Origin: Prunus persica
Lineage: Eukaryota; Streptophyta; Magnoliopsida; Rosales; Rosaceae
Assembly: GCF_000346465.2 (NCBI RefSeq)
Contig: NC_034013.1
Location: forward strand, 2,057,865-2,121,864
Direction: 5' to 3'
DNA length: 64,000 nt
Positions within the stretch are counted from its first letter, which is position 1. Each line of letters starts with the position of its first letter. Of this stretch, positions 10,601-24,004 are shown in pieces. A model generated the notes under the pieces. It saw only the letters and a list, made by a program, of their open reading frames with translations. It did not search any database and was not told the DNA's origin. The position numbers and the translations under genes were made by a program.

Positions 10601-13600
10601 TTCAAGATTTCAAAATATAGCTGCTTGAGGTCCCCTCGAGTCATGATCGAGCCCTCTCGACCAGTGCTCCAAACCTCTTCAGTGGTTAAAATTCTATAAG
10701 TCCAAGAAAATGAGCTAAAAATCTTTAACATGTCCAAAATTTGGCTACTTTTCAAAATTTCACACCCATCTTGGACAACGATACTGATTCATCAATTAAA
10801 CCAACTTAGCAAGCAGAGATTGTGTACTACATATCCAGACATACACCAAACGAAGGGGAAGGGTAAATGGCACAACGGAGGTCATAGAAACTATATACAT
10901 TATAAATATATAATAATGAAAGGAAAATAATCTTCAAAGTACTACCTGAAGGAAGGTGCATCATGGAAATTATTCTACCACCAATCCAGGGAACTACTTT
11001 AACAAACCAATCACCACCTTTCAGTTCAACAGGAGTCCTTGAGAGTTCTACTCCTTTGTGTGCAGAAGTCACTTCTACGTCTGGAATAGCCTTGGCATTT
11101 TCTACATTAACAATTTAAAAGGGGCACTGTCACTAATATATAAGAGAATTTTTAAGTGAGGATGTTCGCCAATATACTTATATGTGAACATCCTATTTGT
11201 TTTGTCTGCCCAGTTTAGATGACAAAACAGTTACCGATTTGACTAAGTTTTCACCAGGAGCGACCTAAAGAATAGATTATTCTGATTATTGAATTACAAT
11301 GCAGAGTGGTCTCAGGGAAGATGTTTGCATGTATATATACTATTATGCACTGGTTGCTGCTTGTGTATATATAAATATATTAGCATCTTACTTCTCTTTA
11401 TAAATGAAACATGTGAAAACACTAAATCCTATATAAAAGTGGAATGCTACAAAAACTCGCTTAGAGACATGTTAAGTTAATACCCCAAAAGCACCCCCCA
11501 CCCACCGAAAAAAAAAAAGAGACCACAAAAGAGGAAAGAAGAGATATTGACTAGAACATCCTGCAAGAATCAGAGAGATTCATTATCAAAGCCTTTTATC
11601 AACATAAACAAGAAATATTAATCCTTAAAATCTCATAAATTCATAAATACATGTTGCAATTTGAATTTACAGAAAAATGCAAACTCACCTACATAAGATG
11701 TATAAACACAATGTTTTTTTAAAAAGAAAACAGCCTGGGGTTATGAAATCCAGATGGTTTTATTGAGGCCTGGTTAATGCAATCTATTTAGAGGGTTTCA
11801 GAAAAGGTAACGTTTATCGAGAATTACGTAGAATTTAGCAATATTTTAGGTACACACTGAGGAAAATATGAGCCAGTATATGGCATAAAAGAATTATACC
11901 CAAACGAGATCTGTACTGCTTCTCACTGGTAGAAACCAGCTTCACAACTTCCTGTTCTGAAGGCATTAAAATTTGAAGAACCTCTCCATCTTTGCCCCAT
12001 GTATCAACCTGTTTGAAGGATTCAGGATTAAATATGGTACTTTATTAGCATTGGCTTAGTCTCAGACACTGGATTGTTATCCCTAAAGAAAATAAACCAT
12101 ACCATTGCACCTCCACCAAGCAATAATTGCACATGCAGGCGACGTTGTGGCCTCTTCCAAGATCCTTCAGTTTTTGAAACTTTGACAGTAACAATAGAAG
12201 ATTGAAGTTCAGCAACATAGTGTGTCAACAAGAATCCACCTTTCATGAATTCATATCCATCACCATCATCTTCATATAGAACACCTTTAGCTTTCCCTGT
12301 GAATAAAGAGAGTTGATAAATCTTGATAACTTCTAATTTTAGCCTACAAAAATTGGAAAAACCTAATTGTCCTTTTTCTTTTCTTCCCTTGATGAAACGT
12401 TTATTGAAGAAAATAAAACTAGAGGAACTGCAAGAAACATGGACAAGCATCCATCAGACACCTAAAACAAGAACCGAAACACCATAACCCAATCAATACA
12501 CCTAAAACAACAATCAATCCACCACCCACTAAGCAATATGATGCAGAATATAGGCCCATCTTCATATTATCAATGCCTTAGGGCTACTCCCAATTGAAGT
12601 TATCATTTTATTTATAAATAATTGTTCTAATTAATATAATTGTTATCCAAAATCAAATACACTTTTGTTGAACTAGTTAAGCAATAGGTTGTCTTAATAA
12701 TTTTTTGTGGGTTCGACCTCGTAATTTCTTATCTCTATTGTAATAGATCCGTACACTTCCAAGTATGATTTGGTTTAATTCAATGTATTCAATTACGTTA
12801 ATTTAAAATCTACATCAATAATCACGCATTTGACCTTAACTTGTGCATGACCATCCAAAACTTGAAACTGTTGATTTTACAACCAAACAATCCAATTATT
12901 TGTTAAAGAAATTGACAGAATCATAATTACCATGTTCATCCAAAGCAACAACGAGTGTCAAGTCATCAAATATATTAGATTCACCAACATGCTGATGAGG
13001 AGGACCCACAGGAATAATTGTTCCTCCTTGCAAATATAAAGCTGGTAAATCCTGCAATAACCAGAAATGAGTGAGAAAAAAAAGAAGAAAAGAAATGAGT
13101 GGAAAGTATTAACATGAGCAGAAAAAATTGAAAACCAAAGCATATCAATATGTACAGTCATACATACAGGATGTGAATCATCAAAATCAAAACTCAACCA
13201 AATTCCTTTGGGCAATGTGCACTGCAAACTATCCATCCCCTGACCAGGCAAAGTGCTGAACATGACAAATAGGATGTCAGAATAAAATGCAAGGATCAGA
13301 TATAAATAAACATTTCAACTGAACCTCCTTTACACCACCCACGAGTTCAATGAAACTAGAAAGCACTTAACAGATCTCTATGCTGCAATAGGTTCAAAGG
13401 GCACAATTATAAATTTGCATTGTATTCTTAATTTCCAAATGATGCAAGCAAAGTATGAGGTGGGAAAAAAAAAAGTCGGAATACAAGGGTGACAGAATCA
13501 CATACAATTAAATTTAGAAAGGAAGTAACATTACTTTAGCCATAACATTGATAGACTCAGGTCTTCACTTCACTTCTCACAACAGCAAAGAACACTTCGA

Positions 13601-16600
13601 AAAAGGAACATAATAACGTATAACATGAGGCATCTGTTATTGCAAAATTGCTTTTCTATATAAAAGAATGGATTTATAAGTTAATATAAACAGGGAATGG
13701 TCCGCCTTTTTCACGAAAGGTGATGTCAAATTCAGTCTTTGTCCACTAAAAGCACAAGGTACAGATTACAGGAACCACAAAAGACATAATCTACAAGGAT
13801 TTGGTTCTTTATCTTGTAGGAAAAGGGTGAACCTGGAATAGACTAGAAGTGGACCCAACAGAAAAGAATTCTCCAATTTCCTTAAGCTGGGGTCTTTGGG
13901 ATCTGAACATGCATTTGACATATGCACTTAGTCACGTAACAAAGCCTTATCATGTCCAAAAGAAGTTAGACCATTCAACAGCTAAAAAACTCACCAGCGA
14001 AAAAAGTAGGACTTGCCACTGGAGTACCCGTCTTATGAGCCATATAGAAGAGAGTATATATATGAGGTATAAGTCGGTAGCGTCTGTTCAATGCCAAACG
14101 GCATACTTCTTCACACTAACATATAGAATTGAAATGAGTTCTGATTAATGGCACAATTAGCAGACCCAAATCTAAAAAGAACAATAGCGCACATCAACAT
14201 TAAACAGCAAATTGCAACGTATAAAAACCATAAAATGCATATCCTTTTCTGGATGATTGACTTTGGCACGAAAGTTAAGGTAGCCCTCACAATACCGAAA
14301 CAAAATAGCTTCAAAATTATAAAGCAAAAGAACTTGAAATGAAAGACTTGGGTGCACTCAGGTATTTTTTGGGCATTGAAGTTGCAATACCAAAGCACAA
14401 TATCTTTCTGTCCCAACAGAACCATGCTCTTATTAACGATAATGGGTTGGGGATGATAGTCGGTCAATCAAGCTACCAAGTGCTAACAACAGCCAGAGAT
14501 TTCAGTCACACATTTTCCAATTTCCACACTTTGCTCTGACCATTCAAAAGCCATATCATCTTCAACCTTTACTCCTGAACCCCTCATCCCCAAATTCCTG
14601 TCACTTAGTCCCAATATCTTGAGCTTCTCAGCCAAAGGAAGAAACTTTCACGTGTACACAATCATAAAAATCATTACACTTCTCATGTGATGGGTAAAGG
14701 AGCTGAAGAATCAGGAGGCATATAAATGTACCAGAATTTCAAGGAACACTTAGACATGTCAATGACAGCTAAAAGGACCAAAGCTGATAACAGCTGATCC
14801 ACCCCAAAATGCAGGTCCCTGTCTGTAGGGAAGAAATCACCCTCTAATACAAATCATGATTCTTGTTCGAAACCCTTCTTCCATTTTCAGTCCTGCTGCT
14901 CAAAATTCCTTTTCTTTCCTCTATTTCTGCAGATTTTAGATGTTTTCTTTTTCTTCTTCCGTTTCAGATAAGATCTAGATGGGGATGGGAAGCGGGGAGG
15001 TGGGACACTGCGCCTTCGTTGAGGAGTAACACTTTTTCTATTTATATATATTTTTTCAATTATAAATTTTCTAGATTTCGAAAATATTTTTAAAAGGCCA
15101 TGTGTCTTTTACAATTTGTCACCTATTTATTTTCCATGTGGTGCAAATTTGGTGTCCTTGTCAACACAAAATGGGTCCCACACTCTACATAAGCAGAAAA
15201 AAGTTGAACCAGGGGTCCAACAAACAGAGGCTTGACATTGCAATGGCATCCAAACTATAGTTTCACCATTGCAACGTTATGAAGTTTGGTGTGCAGAGAG
15301 AAATTTCAGGTTTTTATTGTAAGTTGTAGGCTCTTCAGAGATTGTCTCCTTGTGCTTTTGTGCTTGTGGACCTATATAGGTAGGAACCAAAGAAGCATTA
15401 GACGTTTTTAGGCTTTGCTATAAGAAAACAGATGGTTCCAACTTCCTTGAAAACCCGAAATACATGAAGAAACATGGAGCTGCTTAGAAAATACATCCAA
15501 AACCTAGGTCCTCTAGTGTCTTCTTTTATAAGTAGAAAACTAGTAGAACTTCAGATCATAAGGGCACTACCCAAGTACACAGATCTGAAAAAGTAAGTAG
15601 CAAAACTAATAGAGTAGAAGATTTATCTGGAGACCTGTATGTATAACAGTTATCTGAGTTCTAAGAAGGTTATCTTACTCTAATGTATGGTAAAGTGGCT
15701 CAACCAGAAGCGCCAGCCGATATTTAATAAAGGGATAACTCAGGAAACAAGCACAATAGTTATTCATAATGCTGAAGCATGACAAACCTCTGTCCCGAAT
15801 GACCACGGCTCATGGTCAATGGTGTCAATTTCTGAGTGCCCACGACAAAAGGGAAACATAGAACCTATACCCATCCACCTTCCAAAGAGCCTGGGTGTTG
15901 CATTTCCAGCAAAGCCACCTATATCAGGCCCTGATAGTGGCTGACCACTAAGTCCCTGAAAACAAACTAAACGGTTATTACAGTACAGTTGGATAAAGAA
16001 ATGTATATACATTGGGTTGTTTTGAGTAACTAACTAAAAGAAACAAATTTACTTCATTTCCACCAAAAAAAATTAAACTTCTCACATAGTAACGCATTAT
16101 ACGACACCAGGATAGAGCAACATAAAAAAATTTCATTGAGTAAACGAGAACATAAAGAAAAAGCCACTGGCAATGCAGCAACAAATGATCCATACTTTTC
16201 AAGCCATGTCAGAAGTATTGATATTTCCATGAGCAGTTAACCAAGCTAATCATAAGTATAGACTAAACACTAAAATCCTTCTATTTCTGTCTAGCCACAC
16301 CACCCAAAAACAAAGACTACACCAGTATTGCCTCCCCCAAAATCCATGTGCATCTCACAAAATAATGCTATAAAAGATGTTGAAGCAACCCAGCTCAATC
16401 CAACTCCCTAAACAGCGTTCTCCTAAACTTAAGACAATTGGGTTATGAACACACAAGTGATCAGAACTTTCACCCTCTCCTCTACACTTGATGCAACAAT
16501 GGGGAGAAAGGCAATTGGGTATCCTCCTGTAAAACCCCATCACAACTGTTGGCCCTACCAAGAGTAACGATCCAACTAATCCAAGATAGAATGCCTACCT

Positions 16601-19600
16601 TAGGTGCTGTTTTAGTCTTCCAATCATAGGAGAACATGGAAGCAAGAAAGAGATGGGTTGTCATTCAGCTTTCCTGCAATTGATTTACAAGAGAAAACCC
16701 GAGAAGATCCCAAATCCAGCTCCTCCAATCAGACAAAATGGAAAGTCGGAAACAAAGTGGCATTTTCTAACAAAGAAAGTAATGAAGAAAGCTCCTCAAT
16801 TTCAGGCGAGCTTTCTTCTTTACTTTTTTCCATAACACCTCAATTGCTACAAGTAATCTTTTATGCAGAGTGCACATGTTCTTCTTGTACAACAAACTAA
16901 CCATATAAGAACAGGGAAGGAAAATAAAATCAAGTCTACGTCTTTAACTCAGGCAAATACTACGTCTTTAACTCAGGCAAACAGCAAGCTACTAGAGTAA
17001 CATACCAACTGAAGAACCATGGAAATGCTCATATGTAGGTGCTCCCAGGTTGAAAGATTATCTCCTGTCCAAGTTGCAGCATACCTTTGGCTACCAATAA
17101 ATCCGGCTCTGGTGAGAACAAAAGGACGATTTTTTTCACTACCCAGCTTCATGCCTTCAAAAGTTGATCTTGCCATCAGCATGCCATAGACCTAACAGGC
17201 AGCAAAGTCAACAAATTGAAGTTCACAAGTTTCGCATTGTATCAGTGATACATACAACAATCAAACAAAATGACATTCACAAACCAGTAAGGCAGTCAAG
17301 TTCCTGCCAATATGCCATAGACAAAAGATGCTTACAAGATTGGAACCTAAACTAACTGTTAAAATCATGTAAAACGAATAGCAGAGCAGCAAGGTTGAGT
17401 AAATTATACATTGTGATAGTGTGAGTGAACTTGACAACCTCCAAGTTCATCATCCCCTTTATGAATATTGCTCTCAGGCATCGTTTTTGTGAGAGTCTGA
17501 AAAAGGAAAAAGAATAAGATCAACACCGACAAAAATTTTGCAAGCACCAATAAACTATAATCGAACTACCTTAAAAACAGCCGGTTCATTCATATCATTC
17601 CATATTCCGTCAACACCATTTACAGTGAAATCTTTCACTAAATTGGACCACCAAGATCGAACTTTTGCCTGTGTATAGTCTGGAAAAACACAAGGCCCGG
17701 GCCACACCTCGCCTGGAAATGGAGAGAAAATTTTAACACAGTAACATACTAGGTTTGACTTTTGGTACCATTACATAGAGAAAATGTACCAACAAATGGT
17801 CTTCCATCTGCTTTTAAAATCCAGACATCATTTTTAGAACCACTATCATAGACAAAATAACCATCTTCCTGTTTTATCCCTGGGTCAAGCATCCAGATTG
17901 CTTTGAAACCATTTTGGTTTAGACCCTTCACCAAAGATTTCGGATCTGGAAAGCGCTCCTGAAAGATATCAGAATAGAATTTATTTATTAGGAATGATAC
18001 CCAATATCCTTTGGTGTTTATAGAAACAGAATAATTCTTTCATCACCAAATTCCTTTGTAACCATTGTGTTTATAGGAACACAACAATTTTATAAAAGAA
18101 ATGGAACAGCAAAACCGATAGAGGGAACCGTAAGAGAATACCAAATAGGCTTAAGAAACAGATACCTCCCATTCTACAATCCCATAGATAATAGGAAACA
18201 TTCACCGACAATCTAACATTGACTCGTAAGAAATTTACTGCCTAGAGTTCTAGTGTTCCTTTCCCTCCAAACCATGCAAAAATTGGCCAACTGTTTAGTT
18301 TTATTCTAGAATGAGGGGCGCCATTGCAATTTCCTAGCCTCATTCAATAAAAAAAATTAAAATGCATAGGTGTAGGACAAAGCACAATCTTGTGCTTTGT
18401 CGATTGAGCCAACAATGCCTACATCACTGTATATCAGTGCATAATGAATGGCAAAATAGAGCTTGTACCTGACCCTATTACTCTGTCCCAGAAAAATCAC
18501 ATTCAAGTTTCCCTTGGATCTCTTTGCCCTAGAACTCATTTATCGACCATCCAAATTTGATCCTGTTACTTTCTCCCAATGGTAATTCATTGCATAGCAT
18601 TCAAAGATTGAAGTCAACATGAAAAGATTAATTATGACAGATTTCTAAAGATGGACTCAAAAGCTTAAGTTCAGCCAATATACAAGGTAAAAGATGTGGT
18701 TGTGTATCTTCTATTCTGTTTTTTTCTTTTATTGCAGGGTACCCATTTCTGGTGTGGTTTGTACTACTACAACTACACAACATCTGGTTACTCTTATGTT
18801 TACACCAGTTGTGGGTCTCACAAGCCAATAAAATACTCTCTAAGGCTCTGGAAGTAAAATAAAATGAGACTGCTCACGCCGCTCCTCAAGTTAGAACATA
18901 AAAGTCAAAGACACCCAGCATGGAGTAAAATTCCACAAATGAACGCCATAAGTGGGGCTTAGTTAAAATATCACCAAGCCAATCAGAAGGCTTGATATGA
19001 GGAGTGTAAATATGTTTTGGCATAAATAAAAAAAACACAAATAAAATGACAATCTACTTCAATGTGCTTGGTATGCTCATGGAAGACTGGATTACAATAA
19101 ACGGAAACAGAAACCTGATTCACAATACATCTACATCAATAGCACCGCTTAAATACCCATGTCTTGAAGAAGAGAGCAAACCTAGAACATCTTTGTTGTT
19201 TTATGTTCTCTAGACATATTTTTAGCCTAACCACTCAAAGGAACAGCCACACAACACCTTTTACTCTCTTGAAAGTAAATCTCTATAAAAATTTTGGAGA
19301 ATAACTTTCAACCCTAAACATGTATAAAATGTCACAATAACATACACAAGATTCTCAAACTTCAATTCACCCCTGAAAGAAGTAAATGGTTTCATTGATG
19401 AACTGAAGATGGGGAACCAGAACCAATGTATTCTCATCCATTAAGAACAATTAGGGGAAAACATACCTTGTCAAAAGTGAAACAACGAAAACCATCCATG
19501 TAATCAATATCCATCCATACGACATCACAAGGTATACCCTTCTCTCGAAATGTTCCTGTAATCTGCAAAGGTAAGCTGGTCAATGATCATCGCAATAGAT

Positions 19601-22600
19601 CGTATAACGCTTTAGAAATTTGTACTGTCTATATAGTGGCAAGGAATTTACAGAACTAAGATGTACTGTCTAGTTCCAAGTACTATATTATTTGATTGAC
19701 AAGCTCATTCTTATGTGATGGCATGTTATTTGAATAGGTATTTGACCAAACATATAGGCGAACAAGAGAAAGTGCGAGAAAACAAGCATGCATGAAAGGC
19801 AGAGACAGAGACAGAGACAGAGACAGAGACAGAGAGAGGGAGAGAAGCTTTAACTTGAGATAATCATCAAATACTTACCTGTTGAACTTTCTTATCAGAG
19901 TCATAGCTCCAACGGCATTGGTGATAGCCTAACGACCACTTTGGGGGCATAAATACAGTCCCTGGTGAGGAAATCATAAACAATAAAAACAGATACTAAA
20001 ACAATAAATTAAGAATGATGGAGAAGGAACCGCATTATATACTATGGACTGCACTGACAAGTAAGCAACATACATCTGCAAGTGCCACTATATGCAAAGA
20101 AACATATAGCATGTGTAATATCTACTTTTTGAATTCAAAAGTCTGTAGTTATTCTAATTCATAAGAAATCACATAACACATAACTTCTTTCATACTGCAT
20201 ACCTGTCTTCTCGTCGAAATCCTTAAATCGAATTCATCAATTATAATCAAATTTAGTATTTATTTTCTTTTATCTTATGTTACATGTATATTAGATGTCA
20301 CATTTCAATTATGAATGTTAACACAAGGTATTAAACATTTACTCAAATACCAGGGTCTAAAAATACAACAATGACAAGGAAATATTGACATATTACCAAT
20401 ATTGAGTTCAATTATATGGGCAATTGAACAAAATGTACTAAAAGAAAATATCTAGCTGTCACAATAAAACATTTGAAGGACATGCCATAACAGCATATGC
20501 TAAATGGTTTAGGAAATTACCAATTGCATGGGATAGAGATATTAAAACAGCCTGGGGTGAGGGAAATGGACCAAATGTAATGACAGGATAAGAGGATGGA
20601 GCAATGAACTGTATCATCGATTTTTTCCTCAGATCAATCTGCTCATGAGCAAAAAAGTGAACCAAAAAGTAGGTTAATAAATTAAAAGAAAAATATATAA
20701 AAACATTAACTTTCACATACAACAGAAGGTCAGAGATCCAGATGTCACAGCACCTCACAGCGTCGTGTTGTATCAGCGAGAATTCCCAATGCCTCTCCAG
20801 TTGGAAGAACAGCTAGAACCCAAGGATGTGACTGGTACAATGATGTAGTTCCAGAACCATAACCCCATGCATCCGTGTTCCAAGTAAAAACCTAAATCAA
20901 GCAGAAATACTAAACATTTAGAGAGGAGGGAAATCTTTCATGGATAGATCATCAAAAGATGACTTACTCTTTTCCCCGTCCGCTCAAGTTGCCCACTAAC
21001 TTCCCCAGTTCCATACAGAGAGGTCCCGACAGGAAGCTGGAGCAAAAGCAATTCTACCACATTAATTTAAGGCATAGAAACTATCACGATGAAAAGACAA
21101 TATAGTTGTTAAGAAAGAGACAAAAAGAAATAGATAATACAGGGAGCACCAAATTCAATTTGAAAATCTATTGCTGACCTCGAGTTTAACAATCTGCTGT
21201 CCCAATAGACATTGAAAATTTGGGATATATGAAGGTATCTTGTGACTCATAATTGGTGTGTCCCTATCCTTGCTATTAATAAAAGAGATACTAGGATATG
21301 CTGCATTTCTATCATTTGCAGAACAATCAAATCGGAATACTCCATCCTCAATGATAGGCTCAAAAATCATAGATCCTGAGGTGACATCTGGAGCAACTGC
21401 CTTTCCTTCATAATCAGCCATTTTAGAGATCAAACTTTCAGTAACCAACCTTTTGGCAGATCTCTTCCTTCTGCATGCCAAAATAACCATAGTAAATTTA
21501 GCAGTAATGAACTTCTTATTAGACCTCTTCTAGCAAAAAAACTAATATCGTATGGGAATATGCATTTTGAATCTAACATTTCACTCCGGATCACTATTAA
21601 AAATGTGAAAGAAGATTATAGAGTCGTTTGAAAAATATAAACAGATAAAATTTACAGTGTGTTTGTATCATATGAGCTATTACAACTCAATTATCACATC
21701 ATCAGTGGGGTTTTTTCTCCATGCAAACAGAAGGAAATGTCAATATAGAATTTCAAAAAAAAAAAGTATAAATAGAGTTTTATAGACCAAACATCAGTAA
21801 TGGACTAGACAACTTGAAGTACTCCTCTACCAAGTTCCATACACCCTCAGAAAACAGAAAGCGCTAAAACTAGCAATTAAAAAGGGTTGGACCTGGATTT
21901 TCTCCCTTTTCTTTCCTTTTCCTTTCATAAGTTTGAAACTAAGACTTCCCTATTTGGTAGAAGAGAGATGCTACCTGGGCATGCCCATGCCTGATATTTA
22001 CTATTTACTTTCGGTTAGAAAGGTGAAGTTACAAAATCTAGAACTGAATATTAGGTCAAACTACATATCCATGTTTAGCGTCCAAACAAAAAATTGGTGG
22101 AATTTTTATTACCTATATAAAATATCATCACATCTCTCAAATGCTTATACGTATGTGCAAGGAATAAATTACTGTCAAAAAGTGAAATTCTAAATTAGCA
22201 ACGACCAAATGAATGGTGCATTTCCACATCCAATTGTTCATATTTGCAAACCGTGGATATACAAAGATATTACTACCAAACAGGAAGAAAAATTAAACCA
22301 AAAAGAAAAGACTTGCTACATACACATCATAGCAGTGTTTGGTTACTAGAATGAACATGGGAAGTATTGTGGATAGAAATCAAAATAAGAATTGGATGTG
22401 AAGAATATAAAATTAGTAAGGAATGCATCACAAAACAAAACAGAACAGGCAATAACTTCAAAGAGCTGTTGTAAAATCATAAACTTGATGCAAAATTAGT
22501 GCAGTTTTTTTAGAATTCTTATCCCAACAAGGCAGAGGGGCACCATTGTCACAATTTGTTGCTTAAAAACATACCCAAAATAAATAAAAAACAAATCAGG

Positions 22601-22793
22601 CAAGAATAAGTACAAACCTGAACGATCCAAATTGAGGACCAGGCTTCTTCCTCAACCTCACCCCTGAAAAGAGGCTTGCATGAACTACACTGTTGCTGTT
22701 GGTACCAGAGAGAGGAAGACGATGAAGATACCCTGGCGCGAGTTTCGACGATCCCCCACCCAATCTGCCACTCAATGCTACCACTTCTCCCAT
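7671..22793 (-). CDS. HGL1: Alpha-glucosidase of GH31, HGL1-like heteroglycan glucosidase
   Basis: A GH31 enzyme close to Arabidopsis HGL1, which removes glucose from cytosolic heteroglycans during starch-derived sugar turnover. I joined 23 exons with consistent phase (5' to 3'): 22793-22618, 21470-21179, 21036-20968, 20891-20754, 20638-20521, 19961-19879, 19562-19467, 17958-17790, 17712-17570, 17496-17410, 17191-17006, 15955-15788, 14115-13995, 13902-13833, 13255-13168, 13051-12931, 12296-12103, 12008-11900, 11101-10946, 9579-9477, 8849-8676, 8272-8127, 7864-7671, giving 1066 aa. The nucleophile motif GIWNDMNEP puts Asp at about 420; the acid/base motif TWTGDN puts Asp at about 501. No stop or frameshift was found, so the gene looks functional. 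The first 75 residues are rich in Ser, Gly and Arg and resemble a transit peptide; M76 (21421, MADYEGK) is an alternative start. Introns 12 and 19 hold retroelement debris. Confidence 0.95.
8580..8640. repeat. TA/TG-rich microsatellite
   Basis: Mixed (TA)n and (TG)n run just downstream of exon 21, in intron 21 of HGL1. Confidence 0.8.
10030..10520 (+). mobile_element. Decayed LINE ORF2 C-terminus (zf-RVT region) in an HGL1 intron
   Basis: Plus-strand frames give PDRWKWKLDSSGF.FVKVFY near 10063-10120, IWKSTVPPKKTLAIW near 10165-10215, and VLGGLWVIWLERKGRTF near 10448-10500. These follow the order at the end of plant non-LTR ORF2 proteins (zf-RVT, then the W-ERN-R-F motif). Frameshifts and stops separate the blocks, so it is a dead fragment. 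It lies antisense to HGL1 in intron 19 (9580-10945). The central block is related to part of the 530-bp repeats at 1511-3116. Confidence 0.75.
14116..15787 (+). mobile_element. HGL1 intron 12 with Ty1/copia reverse-transcriptase relic
   Basis: Within this 1.67-kb intron, 14339-14440 on the plus strand reads MKDLGALRYFLGIEVA, a hallmark of the copia reverse transcriptase, followed by decayed sequence. Adjacent blocks at 14150-14340 are also repeat-like. Two parts of the intron (about 14160-14370 and 15390-15787) recur at 3330-4000. No LTRs or other pol domains were found, so only a remnant is present. The intron's splice sites are intact. Confidence 0.75.
16936..16987. repeat. Two copies of a ~26-bp direct repeat
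   Basis: The sequence tacgtctttaactcaggcaa occurs twice back to back in HGL1 intron 11. Confidence 0.8.
17959..19466. other. Large HGL1 intron 7
   Basis: 1.5-kb intron between exons 7 and 8. No element with recognisable coding or terminal repeats was seen. Short ORFs at 18357-18539 and 18628-18828 have no recognisable similarity. Confidence 0.6.
19799..19845. repeat. (CAGAGA)n short tandem repeat
   Basis: Hexamer gacaga repeated about six times, then (GA)n, inside HGL1 intron 6, close to the exon 6 donor. Confidence 0.9.
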
Positions 22794-22805
22794 TGGTGTT
22801 TTGGC

Positions 22806-22820
22806 CCTATATAATATATT
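22806..22820 (-). promoter_or_regulatory. Possible TATA element just upstream of the HGL1 first ATG
   Basis: On the minus strand the sequence reads TATATTATATAG 13-27 bases before ATG 22793. A TATA element this close would place transcription starts at or inside the first codons, which would favour the internal start M76. It may equally be chance AT-rich sequence. Confidence 0.3.
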
Positions 22821-22855
22821 TCACTTATTAATTATTTTGTTGTTATTATTTTACT

Positions 22856-23283
22856 GTGATTAAACTTATTTTATTTCATCAAATAAAATTTACTTCTGAA
22901 AATCATCTTAAGTCCTTCCCGTGAATCCAACATCATACGAAATTGAACTTCAACAAAAAAAAATTAAATATGAATAAACAGAGGAGGAATCTGTAGCTCG
23001 TTCGTCGTTTTCTAGGAGGAATCTGTGGCTCATTCGTCATTTCCTTTTGTTTCATGCGAATGTGATTAAACTTATTTTATTTAATCAAATCAAATACGAC
23101 TTCTGAAAACCATTTTAAGTCCTTCCCATGATCATACGAAATTAAACTTCAACAAAAATTAAATTAAATATGAAAAAACAGAGGAGGAATCTGTAGCTCA
23201 TTTGTCGTTTTCTAGTGGAAACTGGGAAGTTGGAGAGCTGACACGTAGGAACTATGATTCATTTCCTTTTGTTTCATGTGAAT
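22856..23283. repeat. Tandem duplication of a 206-bp unit
   Basis: 22856-23061 and 23062-23283 both start gtgattaaacttatttta and share the block gaggaggaatctgtagctc. They are about 85-90 percent alike, in the intergenic region upstream of HGL1. Confidence 0.8.
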
Positions 23284-23500
23284 GTTAGAAATAGAAAGAG
23301 AAATGGCCAAATAGTTTCATTTTTCTTTTTCTTTTCTTTCTTTTTGAGTTTTAATCATGTAGTTTTGTTTAAGTAGGAAACACGTCATGTTATAGTGTAC
23401 AATTGTTAAAAGAAAAATAGAAGAATTGATTTTTTTGAGGGATCCCTAAGGGGCGTTCCTCAAATATTTGTTTTTTTTTATACAAATGGAAAGTAGTAGA

Positions 23501-23710
23501 AAAATGTGAGTGGAGAGTAAAAAATATTGGAAGGAGAAGAGTTTGTATGGAGAATTGGTGTGGGAAGTGAAAAATGTGAGTGGAGAGTAAAAAATATTGG
23601 AAGGAGAAGAGTTTGTATGGAGAATTGGTGTGGGAAGTGAATAATGTGAGTGGAGAGTAAAAAATATTGGATGGAGAAGAAATTGTATGAAGATTTAGTG
23701 TGGAAAGTAA
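23501..23710. repeat. Three tandem 70-bp units
   Basis: Units start at 23501, 23571 and 23641. The first two are identical or nearly so; the third has several changes. The shared core is tgtgagtggagagtaaaaaa. Confidence 0.95.
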
Positions 23711-23899
23711 ATAAAATTGTTAGGTATTTATAGGAAAAAAATACAAATTTTTGGTATTTTTTTAAAAAAATTTCAGAATTTTTTCGATTTTTTTTGGAAT
23801 TTTTTTAGCCAAAAAAACGAGGACCGTCGGATTTCTGGAAAAAAACCCATCGGAGAAGCCCGGTTGCGACACGTGTCAAATGCCCGTTGGAGTCTGTCA

Positions 23900-24004
23900 G
23901 CGATGACGTCAGCGGGCGGAAGTCAAATTTTTTTACCGTTGGCGCGTGTAATTCACGCGCCAACGGTAAAAAAATTTTGAATTACCGTGTGCTGACGTCA
24001 TCGC
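23900..24004. repeat. Nested perfect palindromes (24-bp stem, 5-base loop, plus outer 14-bp arms)
   Basis: Inner arms 23925-23948 and 23954-23977 are perfectly complementary around the loop TAATT (core ccgttggcgcgtg). Outer arms gcgatgacgtcagc near 23900-23913 and gctgacgtcatcgc near 23991-24004 are also perfect. The outer arms contain TGACGTCA, a palindromic bZIP-type binding motif. It could extrude as a cruciform or fold as RNA. Confidence 0.9.
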
